A stretch of DNA of 64,000 bases, taken from contig NC_134034.1 in NCBI RefSeq assembly GCF_964204645.1, positions 620,001 through 684,000 of the forward strand, in the 5' to 3' direction. This DNA is from Tubulanus polymorphus (Eukaryota; Nemertea; Palaeonemertea; Tubulaniformes; Tubulanidae). A program made the position numbers and the translations under genes. Of the stretch, positions 11,979 through 24,300 are shown piece after piece. Under the pieces are notes generated by a model. It was given only the letters and a program-made list of their open reading frames with translations. It did not search any database and was not told the DNA's origin. Within the stretch, counting starts at the first letter, position 1. Every line of letters begins with the position of its first letter.

Positions 11979-13548
11979 CTGAAAAAACGAAAACGGGCCT
12001 TTTAGAAACGACTCAAAATGTGGCAAAATGACAAGGCAATCGGTGACATTGTCAATTCAATTTCAATTCAATACATAGGCTAGCCTACATAAACGTCAAA
12101 GACGCTTTTTGACGTCATCGATACCAGTATTCAGACACGTAATTACCTTCATTCGATAAATATCCTACTAAATACAATATTCGGGCGTAAAATCATATGT
12201 TTAAAAGCCCCGAAATGGAGCGAACACCCGTTGAACCGGCGAGCCCGTATCAACCCAGTAGTGTTCAGCGGAAGCTTAATAGAACTGGGTGGGGAAATGG
12301 GGAAAACCCGTAAATCCCCACCAATCAAACGCCGACTCAATCATAGACTGGTTACCGGTTTCTATCTTCAACCATATTGAATGGGACAGGCAACCAGTCT
12401 AAATACGAATGCAGGTGGCGCAAAATACGACAGGCAACCAGTCTACAACTATTTTCAATTTATTTGTTTTTCTGATTTACTATTATTATTAGGCTAGGCA
12501 TATATTTCAATACAATTCGAAATTTAATCAAAATTTCGATTTTAATTTCTCATAGACATGACGAGTCTTCGATCCCAACCTAGACATCTTCTTGAGTAGG
12601 TGAGGTATCACAGCTACTCAAAACGGTTAACGTGGGATTCGAACCGCATTATGAACCCAACCAAGCCTCGGCACTCAGTACTACTATATGATATAGAGCG
12701 TTCCCATGGTTAATATTTGATATCGAATTAGCTTTAGAGCGTTTGATCTTCACTTCACTGTTGCCCACACTGTAATTACGATTTATGAATTTAATCAGCC
12801 GACGAATGCGCCATCTTCAGGATAGCGTACGCAACAGTTTATCGACGCGGCTATTATTGATTTCTTGCGCGGGAACTCGCACAGCGGACACACATCAGCA
12901 ACACACACACACACTGCACAAACCACGCATAATAAATTCATCTAATGTGATACATCATTATTTAGCCGCCATCTTGTTTTCTGGTTGTCTTGTAGAACAT
13001 TCCTGACTGGAGACTCGAGCTTTTTCAGCGAGAATCCTTCAATTCGCGTTCGGAAAATAGGATCTGAGTTCGTGCATGGATGTCGAGCAGATAAAACGTG
13101 AGTAATAATGGAACTGGTAATTGTGATTTGTCTGCAGTATCGTTCCTCACACTGAGCGATCTCTGCAGTCTTTATACTGTCTCAGTAAAAACGGAATCGA
13201 TATTGTCAAACAGTTCAGTGAAATGCAACCCGATTTTTAGACCCCTTCCGAAAATACAATGCAACATCCAGCAATGTTTGAATTTATATAAAAATCGAGT
13301 GATATGTGGTCGTGTTTTAAATCGTCTCCTGTTTTGTTTTTCGATAAATTCTTCTCTGTGATCGATAGGAGAGATAGCAGCAGGTGCGTGTAGACTAGAC
13401 AGCTCAGCAGCAGGTCGAACTATAATGGCCGCTGACGACATCGCACTCGCTACTTCTTCATCCAATTGAGAAATTCAGGGAATTGTAAAAATATCAAATC
13501 ATGAATTCTTGATGCAATTTGATTTGATTCTGGATCTAATGTTCCGCG
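11979..13548. other. Intergenic region between two divergent genes
   Basis: It lies between the 5' end of the Ig/SH2 gene (minus) and the ankyrin/SOCS gene (plus), so both promoters and noncoding leader exons are expected here. The AG directly before the Ig/SH2 ATG (11979-11981, after a T-run) suggests an upstream noncoding exon. No TATA box or convincing coding exon was identified. Confidence 0.45.
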
Positions 13549-13862
13549 TTGTGGGTCGGTTCTAACAGGGTTTATTTGTCTCTGAACCCAGTTCCACAGT
13601 TATGTGGATTAAATTAGACTCTTGATCCTATACGGATCCAATTCCACAATTGTGTTGGTTTAATTTGACTCTAGATCCAGTTCCACACTTGTGTGGGTTT
13701 AATTTGACTCTGAATCCAGTTAGACACTTGTGTGGATTTAATCTGACTCTGAATCCAGTCCCACCCATGTGTGGGTATAATATATATAACTCTGGATCCA
13801 GTTCCACAGTTGTGCGGATTTCATTTCACTGTGGTGGATCCAATAATTCCACACAGTTGTGA
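13549..13862. repeat. Minisatellite of the GGATCC/CCACA family
   Basis: Five to six imperfect units of about 40-45 bp with the words GATCCAGTTCCACA and TGTGTGGGTTTAATTTGAC. It is the reverse orientation of the array at 9166-9630 and lies just upstream of the ankyrin/SOCS coding exon. Confidence 0.8.
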
Positions 13863-13951
13863 TACCCGGTGCTAAATTAGATAATATCGATTTCTCTTTC
13901 TAGTCGTACTAACAGTAAGTGGACAGGTGTACATTGAGCCATCGCTGTACA

Positions 13952-15289
13952 ATGATGAATAATCTACCAGACTGCCGCATGTTGGCCTCGAGCCTTCATC
14001 ACAACAATAACAATCACCTGTTAATGGGAAACGGAAGTGCCAGCTCGGTTGCCTTGGTATTCTACGACGCTATTATCAACAATGAACTGGACACGTTACG
14101 TAAAGTGGTCGAGATTTACAAAATCGACGTAAACGCTAGATTTACGGAGGTCCGTAAACCGAATCACGTCGATCTATGCCCGGTTCACCTGGTCGCCTAT
14201 AAAGGCTACGGGTCTATGTTGCAGTACTTAATCGATTATAAATGTGACGTCACGACAACGACACAAAATTTGAAACGTCAGGCGATCCACTACGCGGCCA
14301 TGGGGCACCAGATGGGCTGTTTGAGGAAACTGCTAAAAGCCCACGCCCAAATGAACTCGAAAGATACGTTTGGTAATTCGCCGTGTCATTACGCGGCCGA
14401 GGACGGGAACTGCGATATCATACGCGAATTACTGGCGCAAGGAGCAGAAGTCGACTCGCAGGACATCACCTGGAAAACACCTCTGATGAAAGCGACGCGG
14501 AACGGTAAAGCGCGCGTGTCTGAGCTGTTACTGAAAGCCGGATGTGACGTCAACATCCGCGACGAATACCTGAACACGGCGCTGCATTTCGCGGCGCGCT
14601 GCGGATCGCTCGAAATCCTCAACAAACTTCTGAAAGCGGGCGCTAAAATCAACGTGCAAAATCACTGGGGTTTGACCCCGTTGATGGAGGCCGTCTGCTA
14701 CAACCAGAAAGCCGTCGTCGGTAAACTGATCGACGAAAAATGCGACCTCTATCGGCGCGAAACGAAAACGGGTGATACGGCTTTGCATATCGCAGTGAAG
14801 AAGAACTATTGCGTAATTTCGGATATGTTGCTAAAAGCCGGTGAGTGGATTCCGTACGTCTATAACTACAACCGTGAATCTCTGCTTCACGACGCCGTCA
14901 TCTACAATCGCCTGGACATTATTCGACTTTTCGTCTATCGGAATTTCGACATCGAAATACCGTGTAAGATCTACCCGGACGGTCGTCGCAAGCATATTGT
15001 ACAGCTGTCGCTGGAGAAGGGTAACATCGAAATATGCAAAATCATCTCTGACGTCACGTGTAGTTCGTGCACGTCGCACGATGACGTCACGCAAGGTCGC
15101 GTACTCGGTAGCCAATCGTCGATGTCGGATTTGACGACGGTGAAGTCGTTGCGTAAGTGGAGCCGTCGAGCGATTCGGCGCTCGCTCGGTTTCGATATCG
15201 AGGATAAGATTAACAATCTACCGGTTCCGCAGGCGATGAAGGATTATATCACATGTCGCGATCTGAACGTTCATCACTGTCTACTGTAA
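13952..15289 (+). CDS. Ankyrin repeat and SOCS box protein (ASB-like)
   Basis: A single uninterrupted coding exon of 445 residues. ASB proteins are substrate receptors of Cullin-5/Elongin-BC ubiquitin ligases: ankyrin repeats bind the target and the SOCS box binds Elongin BC. Eight to nine ankyrin repeats span roughly residues 30-375 (for example GNSPCHYAAEDGNCDIIREL, NTALHFAARCGSLEILNKLL, GDTALHIAVKKNYCVISDML). A SOCS-box-like segment lies near the C terminus (SLRKWSRRAIRRSLG, then INNLPVPQAMKDYI). The first in-frame ATG is used; the frame upstream is closed by TAA within the same exon. A polypyrimidine tract and AG at about 13890-13903 indicate a 5'-UTR intron. The particular vertebrate ASB orthologue and the substrate cannot be named. 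Base composition is visibly more GC-rich than the flanks, as expected for coding sequence. Confidence 0.9.
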   Translation: MMNNLPDCRMLASSLHHNNNNHLLMGNGSASSVALVFYDAIINNELDTLRKVVEIYKIDVNARFTEVRKPNHVDLCPVHLVAYKGYGSMLQYLIDYKCDVTTTTQNLKRQAIHYAAMGHQMGCLRKLLKAHAQMNSKDTFGNSPCHYAAEDGNCDIIRELLAQGAEVDSQDITWKTPLMKATRNGKARVSELLLKAGCDVNIRDEYLNTALHFAARCGSLEILNKLLKAGAKINVQNHWGLTPLMEAVCYNQKAVVGKLIDEKCDLYRRETKTGDTALHIAVKKNYCVISDMLLKAGEWIPYVYNYNRESLLHDAVIYNRLDIIRLFVYRNFDIEIPCKIYPDGRRKHIVQLSLEKGNIEICKIISDVTCSSCTSHDDVTQGRVLGSQSSMSDLTTVKSLRKWSRRAIRRSLGFDIEDKINNLPVPQAMKDYITCRDLNVHHCLL

Positions 15290-15580
15290 ATATATACAAC
15301 ACCTCACATCGATAACACACGTTTTCACATTATGTCATAATCGATAATTACAACTATATATATATACATATACAAACATATATCTATATATATCTATATA
15401 ATTAACTAAACATTTGTTCATATCGTGAACAGGGCCTGGGTTTGTGTAGGCTGCGTATCACTCCTTCTGGGCCTGGTTTTTATACGCTGAATCTCAAATA
15501 TCCTGAGCCTGGTCTACCAATGATCCTTGACCAGAGCTTGGGTTTTATTTACAGGCTATCAAGGATTAACCTTAACCTGG

Positions 15581-15586
15581 AATAAA
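15581..15586 (+). promoter_or_regulatory. Candidate polyadenylation signal, ankyrin/SOCS gene
   Basis: AATAAA about 290 bp after the stop codon. A second AATAAA lies at 15763-15768. Either could be used; no transcript evidence is available. Confidence 0.35.
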
Positions 15587-16079
15587 CTGGATATCAAAAT
15601 TATTTCCCTTTAACCAGTGTGCCCAGTTTTGTACACAAGGCCAAATTAATACCATTCGACGGAACAAGGCCCTGCCTTATGAAATTATGTAAAACTGATC
15701 AGGTTTATTATTCAAACATTAACAACATTACCTGTACATGTACAGTAACATATATTTATCATAATAAAAAATGTATATGTAATATAAATAAGATTATAAA
15801 TAAACATGTTAATCTAAAAGGCAATCACAAGAGGGCGTAGGCTGTAGATTGTGACGGGAACCGACTCCCCTCCCCGCTGCAGCCAGCGCCCCCTATAACA
15901 AACACTGGTTAAAACGGGTGAAACTTATTTTGTGATCGATTATTTATTGTAATTACGTCACTGACAAGTACACGTGAACGGTTCCAAAATGCAGTGCGCG
16001 CGTTGCCGCGGCGTTTTGACGATGGAATAGAGGCCTAATAGATATCCCTGTTTCAAATACCCAGTTGCACAATCGTGAC

Positions 16080-16275
16080 TTAAATCTAAAATTGGCGTGT
16101 GTCTTAAGACTGGGTCTTAAGTTGTTAGATTGGCTATAGAATCAAATTGAGCTTAGACTGGTTTTAAGTTGTTAGATTAGTTATAGAATAAATTGAGCTT
16201 AGACTGGTTTCTCTAAGTTGTTAGATTGGCTATTGAACCAAAATAGGCTTAAACTGGTCTCAAATCTAAGCCATG
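16080..16275. repeat. About 47-bp AGACTGGTTTTAAGTTGTTAG repeat family
   Basis: Three to four tandem imperfect units built from CTTAGACTGGTTTTAAGTTG and TTAGATTGGTTATAGAA. The same family forms arrays at 28415-28640 and 49128-49320, and single copies lie in introns of both astacin genes. Confidence 0.75.
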
Positions 16276-17742
16276 ATTGTGCAAGAGAAGTTCTGGACTC
16301 CGATCCGCTGTTTTCGTTTAAACGTCTGAGTCTAGGCTTTAGATAGAACTTTGAAGATGAACCAATTCTTACTAGAGTCAACCGTGAACTAACGAACTGG
16401 ATTCAGGGCAGTTTCACAAATGAACATTTTCTTTTCAAAAACCGATCAGTTTTTCTTTCAAAGTAGAAAATGATACAGAACGAGTAAGATTTAAAAAAAA
16501 AAGACTCTATTTCAGAATTTTTAAAATTCTTGTGATAAATTTACTATTAATCATATCATAATATAAACTATTAATTATATATCTAAAAATAAGAATAATA
16601 TATTTATTTAATTCGGCAATAACGAAAATATTAATAATGTTACTAATAATGATAATATCGGCCGCAGTAAAACAATGTGATGTAATTGTGGCATCGGTTG
16701 GGTCGTCGAGACTGGTTGCCGCGCGCGGTTGTGTCTCTATTTTTGAGTGTACCTAAAGCGTGTGTATTTGAAATTTATCATCGATTAAATATTTGTGTCG
16801 AGATGTTATCAGAAAAAAAGATGTTATTTGATGAATAAAAAACACGAAAAATTCAATTTGTTTCTTCTTAGTTGATCGGACGACCAGTAGAGGGCGCTGA
16901 TTACTGAACTGAGTTCACACGGTTTGAATCATCTTCAACCACCAACTGGGAATCGAACTCACCTTGGAGTAATCTCAGACTGATTGAGAGATTGTGAGGC
17001 CCGATGGCTTGTGGAAGCCAGTTCGGGAGCCATACTGGACCCCTGGCAAGCGAACTGAACCTGATGACATCGTGAATCTCTGCCACGTTCCTCCCTCGGC
17101 AGGGATTCGAACCTGATGACATCGCGAGACTCTGCCATGTTCCTCCGTCGGCAGGACTTGAACCCGATGGTATCGTGAGACTGCCGCGTCTGGCGCGAGA
17201 CTCTGGCAACTATAGTAACTACTATACTAGGATTCAAATCAGATGTCAGCGTCGAGTGAGACCGAGCTTGACTTCCCTTTACCACCCTGTGCCAGACAAA
17301 GCCTCCCAACAACCTAGGAAATGCACGTAACAGAATCATTAACCACAATAATGATTTTAATTTCAAATAGTAATGAAAACAAAATAATGAGGTATCATTT
17401 AAAAGCAATATCCCAGGTGTGGTTGAAAATATTGCAGTTTTAGTCACGATTTTGTGCAAATATTGCGTCTCCGAGACTTTAAAAGAAACCCCAAACACGC
17501 AAGGAGAAACTGTCTTCCAGATGTGCTAGACCGGGTTAGGTACGTACATATTGCTTATTTGAAATTGTATATATATATATATATATATATATCATACATA
17601 AACGTATATATAGATATATATTTCACTTTTTCTCACAATTTCAGAGAAAGTTCCCGAGTTAAAACAGTTGAATATTCTATTCTGTCTGTCAATATTATTC
17701 GGTGCTGTGTCTGTGATTATATTGATCCTGGAAGTATAAACG

Positions 17743-19661
17743 ATGTCAGGTCGTGCTACAGTTACAGTAGGCCTACCACTGTTAACAGTTGTGCTGTTTG
17801 TTCACTTCTCCAGCAGTAAGTGTGACTCTAAAAATGTATATAGTTTATTTACAATATTCAAATTTTAGTCACATATATCTACAAACTATGAACATGTGAT
17901 AGGCCTAAACAGTCGAACTCGGTGCTCGAATTGTCACAGTAGTCGTCTCAATATTTCTGAGTCCTAGATCTATATTCAAGTGTAAGTCGTCTTGTGGATA
18001 CTAAGTTGTCACATAGACTGAAGTCGCCTCTATTTTCTTTAGTTCCGATTTCTATTTTCAATTCAATTTACTAAGTGTAATCCATCATTATTCTACGGAT
18101 GCGACGACATCTGTGTGCAAAACGAATCTGACTGGATAACTTCACTCACAATCTCCATAATTACATGTCTCTCATAACGTGATAGGCCTAACACCTACTA
18201 TTGTTACTATGGAATAACGGTGATAACGATGATAACTCGACTCGATTGCAGTTAATGCGGAAAACGTCTGGGGCGAATGGGGACATTACGGAAGATGTGA
18301 CGCGTGCGGCGATGGCACTAAAACACGGACGAGGAATTGTACGGATGAAGCTGACAACGCGGTTCCGGTATCGGGGTGTCCCGGAGAGAACTTTGAAAGC
18401 GTAGCTTGTAATTACGGAGCTTGCGGTAAGGTTTAAAACGTTACCACTTCCCCCAAACGCCATCCCGATAGTACCAGCTTTACAGCAGGTTTTCATTCTT
18501 GAAGTGCCACGGATTATTAAATCAATATAGTATTTATTGATTATTTCAGTTAATTGTGACGGTTCGGCGACAGACGATCACTGTCCAAGTATGTATAACT
18601 GAATGAATTCAAAGATAACAACTTCATTCATTATCTGAATTTGTATTTCAATCGCAGAGATCTTGAAATAAACATTAACACGTGATTTCCAATCGTAACG
18701 CCACCTATATCCCATGTACAATTGATTTTGTCTTATCGTAAATAGTTTGAGTAGGCTAGTGAATTCGCAACACTAGCGCCCCTAGTGGAACATCGATTGC
18801 CACAGTAGCATTACCATTACCATTTATCCAGTATAGGAGGCTGATCAACGAAATGAAGTTAATTCTTGTTTTATCTGGTCTGGGCATAAACTGATACTTA
18901 ATTAAAATTGTGATAAATCTATCCATGATAACATTTGTTCCAACATAACTGAAATCTTTGGATCTTTTTTTGAAGTTGACGGTAACTGGAGTGACTGGGG
19001 TAATTACGGAAGTTGTAGTGTCACGTGTGGAGAAGGCACTAAAACACGGACGAGGACTTGTACAAACCCGGCCCCGTCGAATGGTGGAGCTGTTTGTGTG
19101 GGTGATAACAGTGAGTCTACAAGTTGTAACGATGGCCCCTGTCCAGGTACGGCGATCAGCAAATTCATATTCGAAATGATAGGAATAGAAATTCATTTTT
19201 TTAACTAAAGAGTTAGATATGATCCATTAGATCTCCCTATGACGCACTATCCTACTAACTCTTGCAATTAAACACTATCCACGCAATCTCGCAATGTTTT
19301 AAAGGATCTACAAATCAATTCAAACCATTCAAAGCCCATTTTATAAAAATGCATTCCTTAAAGAAAAGATACGGAGAAAAAGACACGAAAAGTGGGTTCC
19401 GAACACGTGAGCAGCGTCTTGATGGTAATGCGTATCCCCTAATTCTATTAATTCGCAGTCGATGGAAACTGGAGCAACTGGGAAAGTTGGGGCGACTGCG
19501 ACATAAAGTTGTTCGATTGTGGCGAAAGAACGCGGTCTCGTACTTGTACGAACCCGGCTCCGGCGAACGGTGGCGCTGATTGTGTGGGCGATTCGAAGGG
19601 AGAAAAGGCGTGCAGATGGACGCAGTACGGACGGTGGCCCTGGATGCGTCGATGTGAATAA
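17743..19661 (+). CDS. Small secreted protein with three TSP1 domains
   Basis: Five exons: 17743-17815, 18252-18425, 18550-18588, 18976-19146, 19459-19661. They total 660 nt, or 219 residues plus stop, and all introns are phase 1. Exon 1 encodes a signal peptide (MSGRATVTVGLPLLTVVLFV). Exon 2 is a divergent TSP1 (VWGEWGHYGRCDACGDGTKT) that lacks the usual CSVTCG. Exon 3 is a 39-nt microexon (VNCDGSATDDHCP). Exon 4 is a canonical TSP1 (WSDWGNYGSCSVTCGEGTKT) with WxxW C-mannosylation and CxxTCG O-fucosylation motifs. Exon 5 is a divergent TSP1 (WSNWESWGDCD, CGERTRSRTC) ending in a Trp/Arg-rich tail (RWTQYGRWPWMRRCE). The encoded protein is secreted and presumably binds matrix or cell surfaces; function is unknown. 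Exon 4 closely resembles the TSP1 exons of the downstream astacin genes. Confidence 0.75.
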
Positions 19662-19726
19662 GCCGTTTATTGCAAACACATTGTCTTCAAATGTTGATGA
19701 TAACGTGACGTTTAAAACGTAAATAG

Positions 19727-19732
19727 AATAAA
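19727..19732 (+). promoter_or_regulatory. Candidate polyadenylation signal, TSP1 gene
   Basis: AATAAA 66 bp after the stop codon of the three-TSP1 gene. Confidence 0.45.
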
Positions 19733-20482
19733 TTTTAATTGATTACGTCAGTAGAATTTCTACCTGTTATTTATGTTTTGAATTTACTCATTGGGAAAAC
19801 ATTGCCGACTGCATCCTGACCACCCAATCACGTCATCAGATTGATTATCATCCGATCTATTTTCCGATCCAAATTAAATCACCTATTGACATCATATTAA
19901 TAGACGAAACGATGCAATAATATGAAATCATGGGGATTTATGGAAGAATATATCATTTCGGAGGAGTCTTCACATCAGATCACTAGTGGCCAATTCGATG
20001 ATGTCATCTTATTGTAGTAGGATCTGTAGGCATTGTATACGACATTGACATCTCGTTTTTCTGGATGGTTCAAACTATGACGTCATCTTCGCTGGATGGA
20101 AGACGATCGGATCATCCGAAAAATATTGAGATTGATACCACGAAATGCCCACACGTGCAGCAGGTTTGCTATATGAATCATTATCATAAACATGTTTGTA
20201 ATTGTTTAATAATACACACGAAATTGTAAGTAAAATGTAATATACCAGGTTTCGTATGAGATGTTATATCTCTGGCCTGAAACACGCAAAGAAAAATTGT
20301 CTCCTCGAAGAGGTAGGTAGCAGTGCGGAATATTCATTTATATATCGGACATGGCTCATCATAGCAAGTTGTTTATGTCAATGTTCAATCTCGCGGAATT
20401 CTAGAGAAACTTTAAAAATTCTTCATATGAGTTCTTATACGTTTAACTGAGTCTGTTGCAGGTAGAGATCTTGAAAACAGGA

Positions 20483-21227
20483 ATGACGAGTTGTCCTACA
20501 GTAAAAGTAGTTCTACTGAAGCTCATAGCTGTGCGGTTTGTTCAGTTTTAAACCAGTGGTGTGTATTCCAAATTTTCCAAATTTTTATAAAATTCTTAGT
20601 CATATTTTCCACAAACTACTTGTATCGTGTAACCGTAGACATAGGCCTACACTCGAACTCGATTCCGTGTAATAATTAGTCGTCAGTTTGATAACGAAAC
20701 ATTGGAGAATATTATAAAAATCCGTCTAATTTCCAGTGAACGCGGAGGACGTCTGGAGCGAATGGGGAAGTTACGGAAGTTGTGACGCGTGCGGCGATGG
20801 CACTAAAACGCGGGCGAGGAATTGCACGGATGATAATGGCAATGTGGTGACGGTATCGCGATGTACCGGAGAGAACTTGTGATAAGCTGAATCAAACCAA
20901 CAGGTTTCGTTCCCGACAGGTGTGTGACTGGTGGGTGCATCAGGGACGCACGAAATAAAGCATACAAATCTAAATCAATTAAAAATGTAGAACAATTCCT
21001 ATTATTTTAAAGACCATTAAAAACTTCCTCACTACCGGATCTGCGACGGCCCCGGTGGTACCAGCTGTTCCACCAGATGACGGGGCGTCATTCGTGAGTA
21101 AGACAGGTTCACGTACCACAAGTGAGCAAGCAATGTAGAATTCTTGAAGTGCTACAGATTATCTAATATAGTTTTTAATTGGTTATTTTAGTTAATTGTG
21201 GCGGTACAGCGACAGATGACTGCGCAA
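20483..21227 (+). pseudogene. Broken partial duplicate of the TSP1 gene
   Basis: Three blocks match the first three exons of the gene at 17743-19661. 20483-20551 matches the signal-peptide exon but reaches an in-frame TAA and has lost the GTAAGT donor. 20737-20882 matches the first TSP1 exon (VWSEWGSYGSCDACGDGTKT) but ends at TGA after GENL, before the last cysteines and donor. 21192-21227 matches the microexon (VNCGGTATDDCA). No later TSP1 exons follow; the next sequence is the GRL101-like gene on the other strand. The upstream flank is duplicated too. It appears to be a truncated, non-functional tandem copy. Confidence 0.7.
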
Positions 21228-21399
21228 GTATGACTATAAGATAAATTCATCATATTTCCGCCTATCGAAATCGAGAGTTCAGAATTTGGGTTTTAAATCA
21301 CCACATTCTAAGACTTGCACTACTAACTTTAAAACACGATTACCGACACGAGTGCCAGATATATCGCGATCAGCGTCCATTCCATTTCTTTACGACTAA

Positions 21400-24300
21400 C
21401 TATCGACGACGTTTGTATTTTGCTTGAATGGATTTCAAATCGATCGTCAGTATAGTGTAGAGAATAGGATTGAGGGACGAGTTGATCGGCAAGAAAAGAA
21501 CCGCCAGCCAAGCCGCCACCTGATTCGGTATTTCTACCCGAAATACCGCGCAAAACTGAACAGTGATTATCGGTAGCCAACAAAATAAATTTGAAAGATT
21601 TATCACCAAACTCCTGCGTGCCAAAATCAGTTCAGTAGGATCAATTCTACCCGAGCCGGACCTGCTTCCAGATACGTATCTGTACATCTGCGCATAAGTC
21701 ACCATTATCGTAACAAGTATTGCCGAGTTGGACACGGCAAAAATAGCCAGAGAATATTGCCAGGCGTCGACATCATTGGTCAGTAAATTCATCGGTAAAC
21801 AAACTCCGGTTGTGCCATAGAAATTCGGACCGAAGTACGGCAATTGTGAAAGTGGTAACAGAGAAATCGTACCCAAAATGAGCCAGCAAATACAGCAAAT
21901 ACTGGTGATGAGTCTAGGGGATACAAAAAAACTGTCAGAAAATAGATCGATGATGTTCGAGTATCGATGACGTGTTAGAATAAGCAAGAATGTTAACGAG
22001 CCTTCACAGGAAATGGTTACTAAAATCCCGGCAACGCGACACAATGAACTGCTCGTCCACATTTCAGAATTTAAGAAATAAATGCCTTTGTAAACGTAAT
22101 CAGCTCCTGCTATAAAGAATAGATAAATCGACATCAGGAAATCACAAGCAGCGAGATTCATGATGAGGATATCAGAAGATCTGTTGCGCGTTTCGGATGA
22201 TGGTAGTTGAATGCGCAGTAAAATTACAACGCTGTTGGCGAAGAAACTGAACGCAGCGATGACCCAGATTATAGCTCTGAGGACCGAGTTACCCATCAGG
22301 TCAGAACAGGAGGAAAATTGATCAGCTTCAGGAAGGCAGTTATCAACATTTGGAGCCATGCAGCAAAATTTGTAAGCATCAGACCTTAGGGTCTCTAACG
22401 ATGTCAGGTTGTTGAAAGCGCTTGCTTCTGTAGAAATGAACTTTGAATTATTAGCCAAATCGAGATGTAACAGTTGGCCTAAACTGGAGAAAGCATATTT
22501 TGATATACGGTTGATTCTATTGCTGCTGATATTCAATGAAGTCATTGAGGAAAGACCTTCGAATATATTTGCACCAAGTTCCGAAATGTGCATTCCATGA
22601 AGATCAAACAGTGGAAGTGAATCTAAACCACGAAAGCATCCTTCCTCCATATAGCGAATTGGATTTCCGGTCATGAATAGTTTCTTTAAAGCGCCCAAGC
22701 CATAAAATATATCCGCAGATAAGGATGTTATGTTATTATATGTAAGGTCTAAGGTGTGAAGGTTATGCAGGTGTGAGAACGAATTGGGTACAACGTGCGA
22801 TATTCCATTGGAGGAGATGTTGAGAATACGAAGGTAAACGAATGAAGAAAACGTCGACACATTGAAAATAATTCTGTTATTCGACAACATTAGAATTCGA
22901 CTTGATATCGTGAAGAGGCCACTTATACCGGTGAGACCAACATTTCTACAGTAAACAGAATGACCTTGACACTCACAACGGCTAGGACACGTGACGTTAC
23001 AGAAAGCCTCGTCGTCAGTGGTACTTTTACAATTTACAACACCGTCACAAACTTCAGATTGTGGAATACATCGATTTTCATGGCCACATTTAAACATCCC
23101 CGGACATGAAAATGACTCGCAATTTTGCTCATCTTCTGAATTGGGACAATCTGATTGACCATCGCACACCTGTCTGATCGGTATACAGTACGATGCTGGA
23201 CATTTTACAGTACCAGCTGGACATTCAAATTCTTCACATTTTGATAAGTGCTCGAGATTTCTACAAACGAAGTAACCATTTGTTATCCTTTCAAGAATAC
23301 ATCTGTGACGTCTTGAATAACAATGGGGAGAATCAAAAGAACATCTTTGTTCAACGGATTCTCTGCACAGATTAGTGAAGTTAGTCGTACAGTGGTTCTC
23401 ATTATTGCACTGAATCGTAGGATCCACTGTAACATCAGTATTGTCTACTAATTCGTCTTCTTCAAGGCTCCCTTTGCAATCCACGACACCATCCTGATAC
23501 AACTGAGAACTGATACAGTCTCCATTGTTACACAGAAACCCCTGACACAGTTGAGAGGTGCATCCCATTTCATCGGAGCCATCAATACAACCAGTGACTC
23601 CGTCACATCTTTTAGACCTACCCACACATTGACCATTCTCACAACGAAATTGGTCGGAAAAACATGGGAGATGAAAACACGAGTTCTCATCAGAACCGTC
23701 CAGACAATCTTGAACGAAATCACAGAAACCACTGATTGATATAATCTGACCATCAGAGCAGTGAAACCTGCTGTATAAATTCATATCCGTACAATTGAGT
23801 TCATCTTCACCATGTTGACAGTCGTTTCTGGTATCACATACGCGATGGTTGCTGATACATCTTTGATCGTTACATTCAAACTGCCACGATTTACAACCGC
23901 TTATAGAAGCCAACTCTTCACCAGTGTAGGAACACAATACAGAATGCAGAATTACGTCTTCAGCGGTGACGTCGCTCGTATTAGAAGACCAAACCAGTGA
24001 ATGAATATACGTGATTTCATCCCTGGTTAGTGTTGGCCGTATTGCTCTAAATCTGGTCATTCCATCAATTACTAACACGGCGCCATATTGGTGCTGATAG
24101 TTAAACGTAGTGATTAAGTTACTAACTACTGTGTCCGTCAAAGAAGTAATCGTGCCTATTTCGCAACGGATGTCACGGCACATCTCGGTCGCTGTTTTTA
24201 TATCTAAACCTCGATGGTTGTTCCAGTCTGTCAGTATTTGATAACATCGCCCGGCTACACCTATCCAACCTCGAGTACAGGTTGAGTTGACAGCAAGTAC

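Larger units (their letters stand above)
15290..17742. other. Intergenic
   Basis: It holds the ankyrin/SOCS 3' UTR, a roughly 47-bp repeat array at 16080-16275, CTCF-like motifs at 15892-15907 and 16884-16899, and a duplicated roughly 60-bp segment at 17060-17190 (GGCAGGGATTCGAACCTGAT type). ORFs at 16901-17498 (minus) overlap this duplication and have no domain. The 5' flank at 17455-17530 is similar to 20270-20320 upstream of the pseudogene copy. Confidence 0.5.

Noticed and set aside
14389-15216. Several minus-strand ORFs opposite the ankyrin/SOCS exon
   Set aside because: Antisense shadows of GC-richer coding sequence, with no domain features.
18201-18404. ORFs such as 18201-18404, 18958-19179, 42326-42508 and 57250-57528 in alternate frames
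   Set aside because: They are shadows of TSP1 exons; the correct frame has the conserved Cys/Trp pattern and splice phase.
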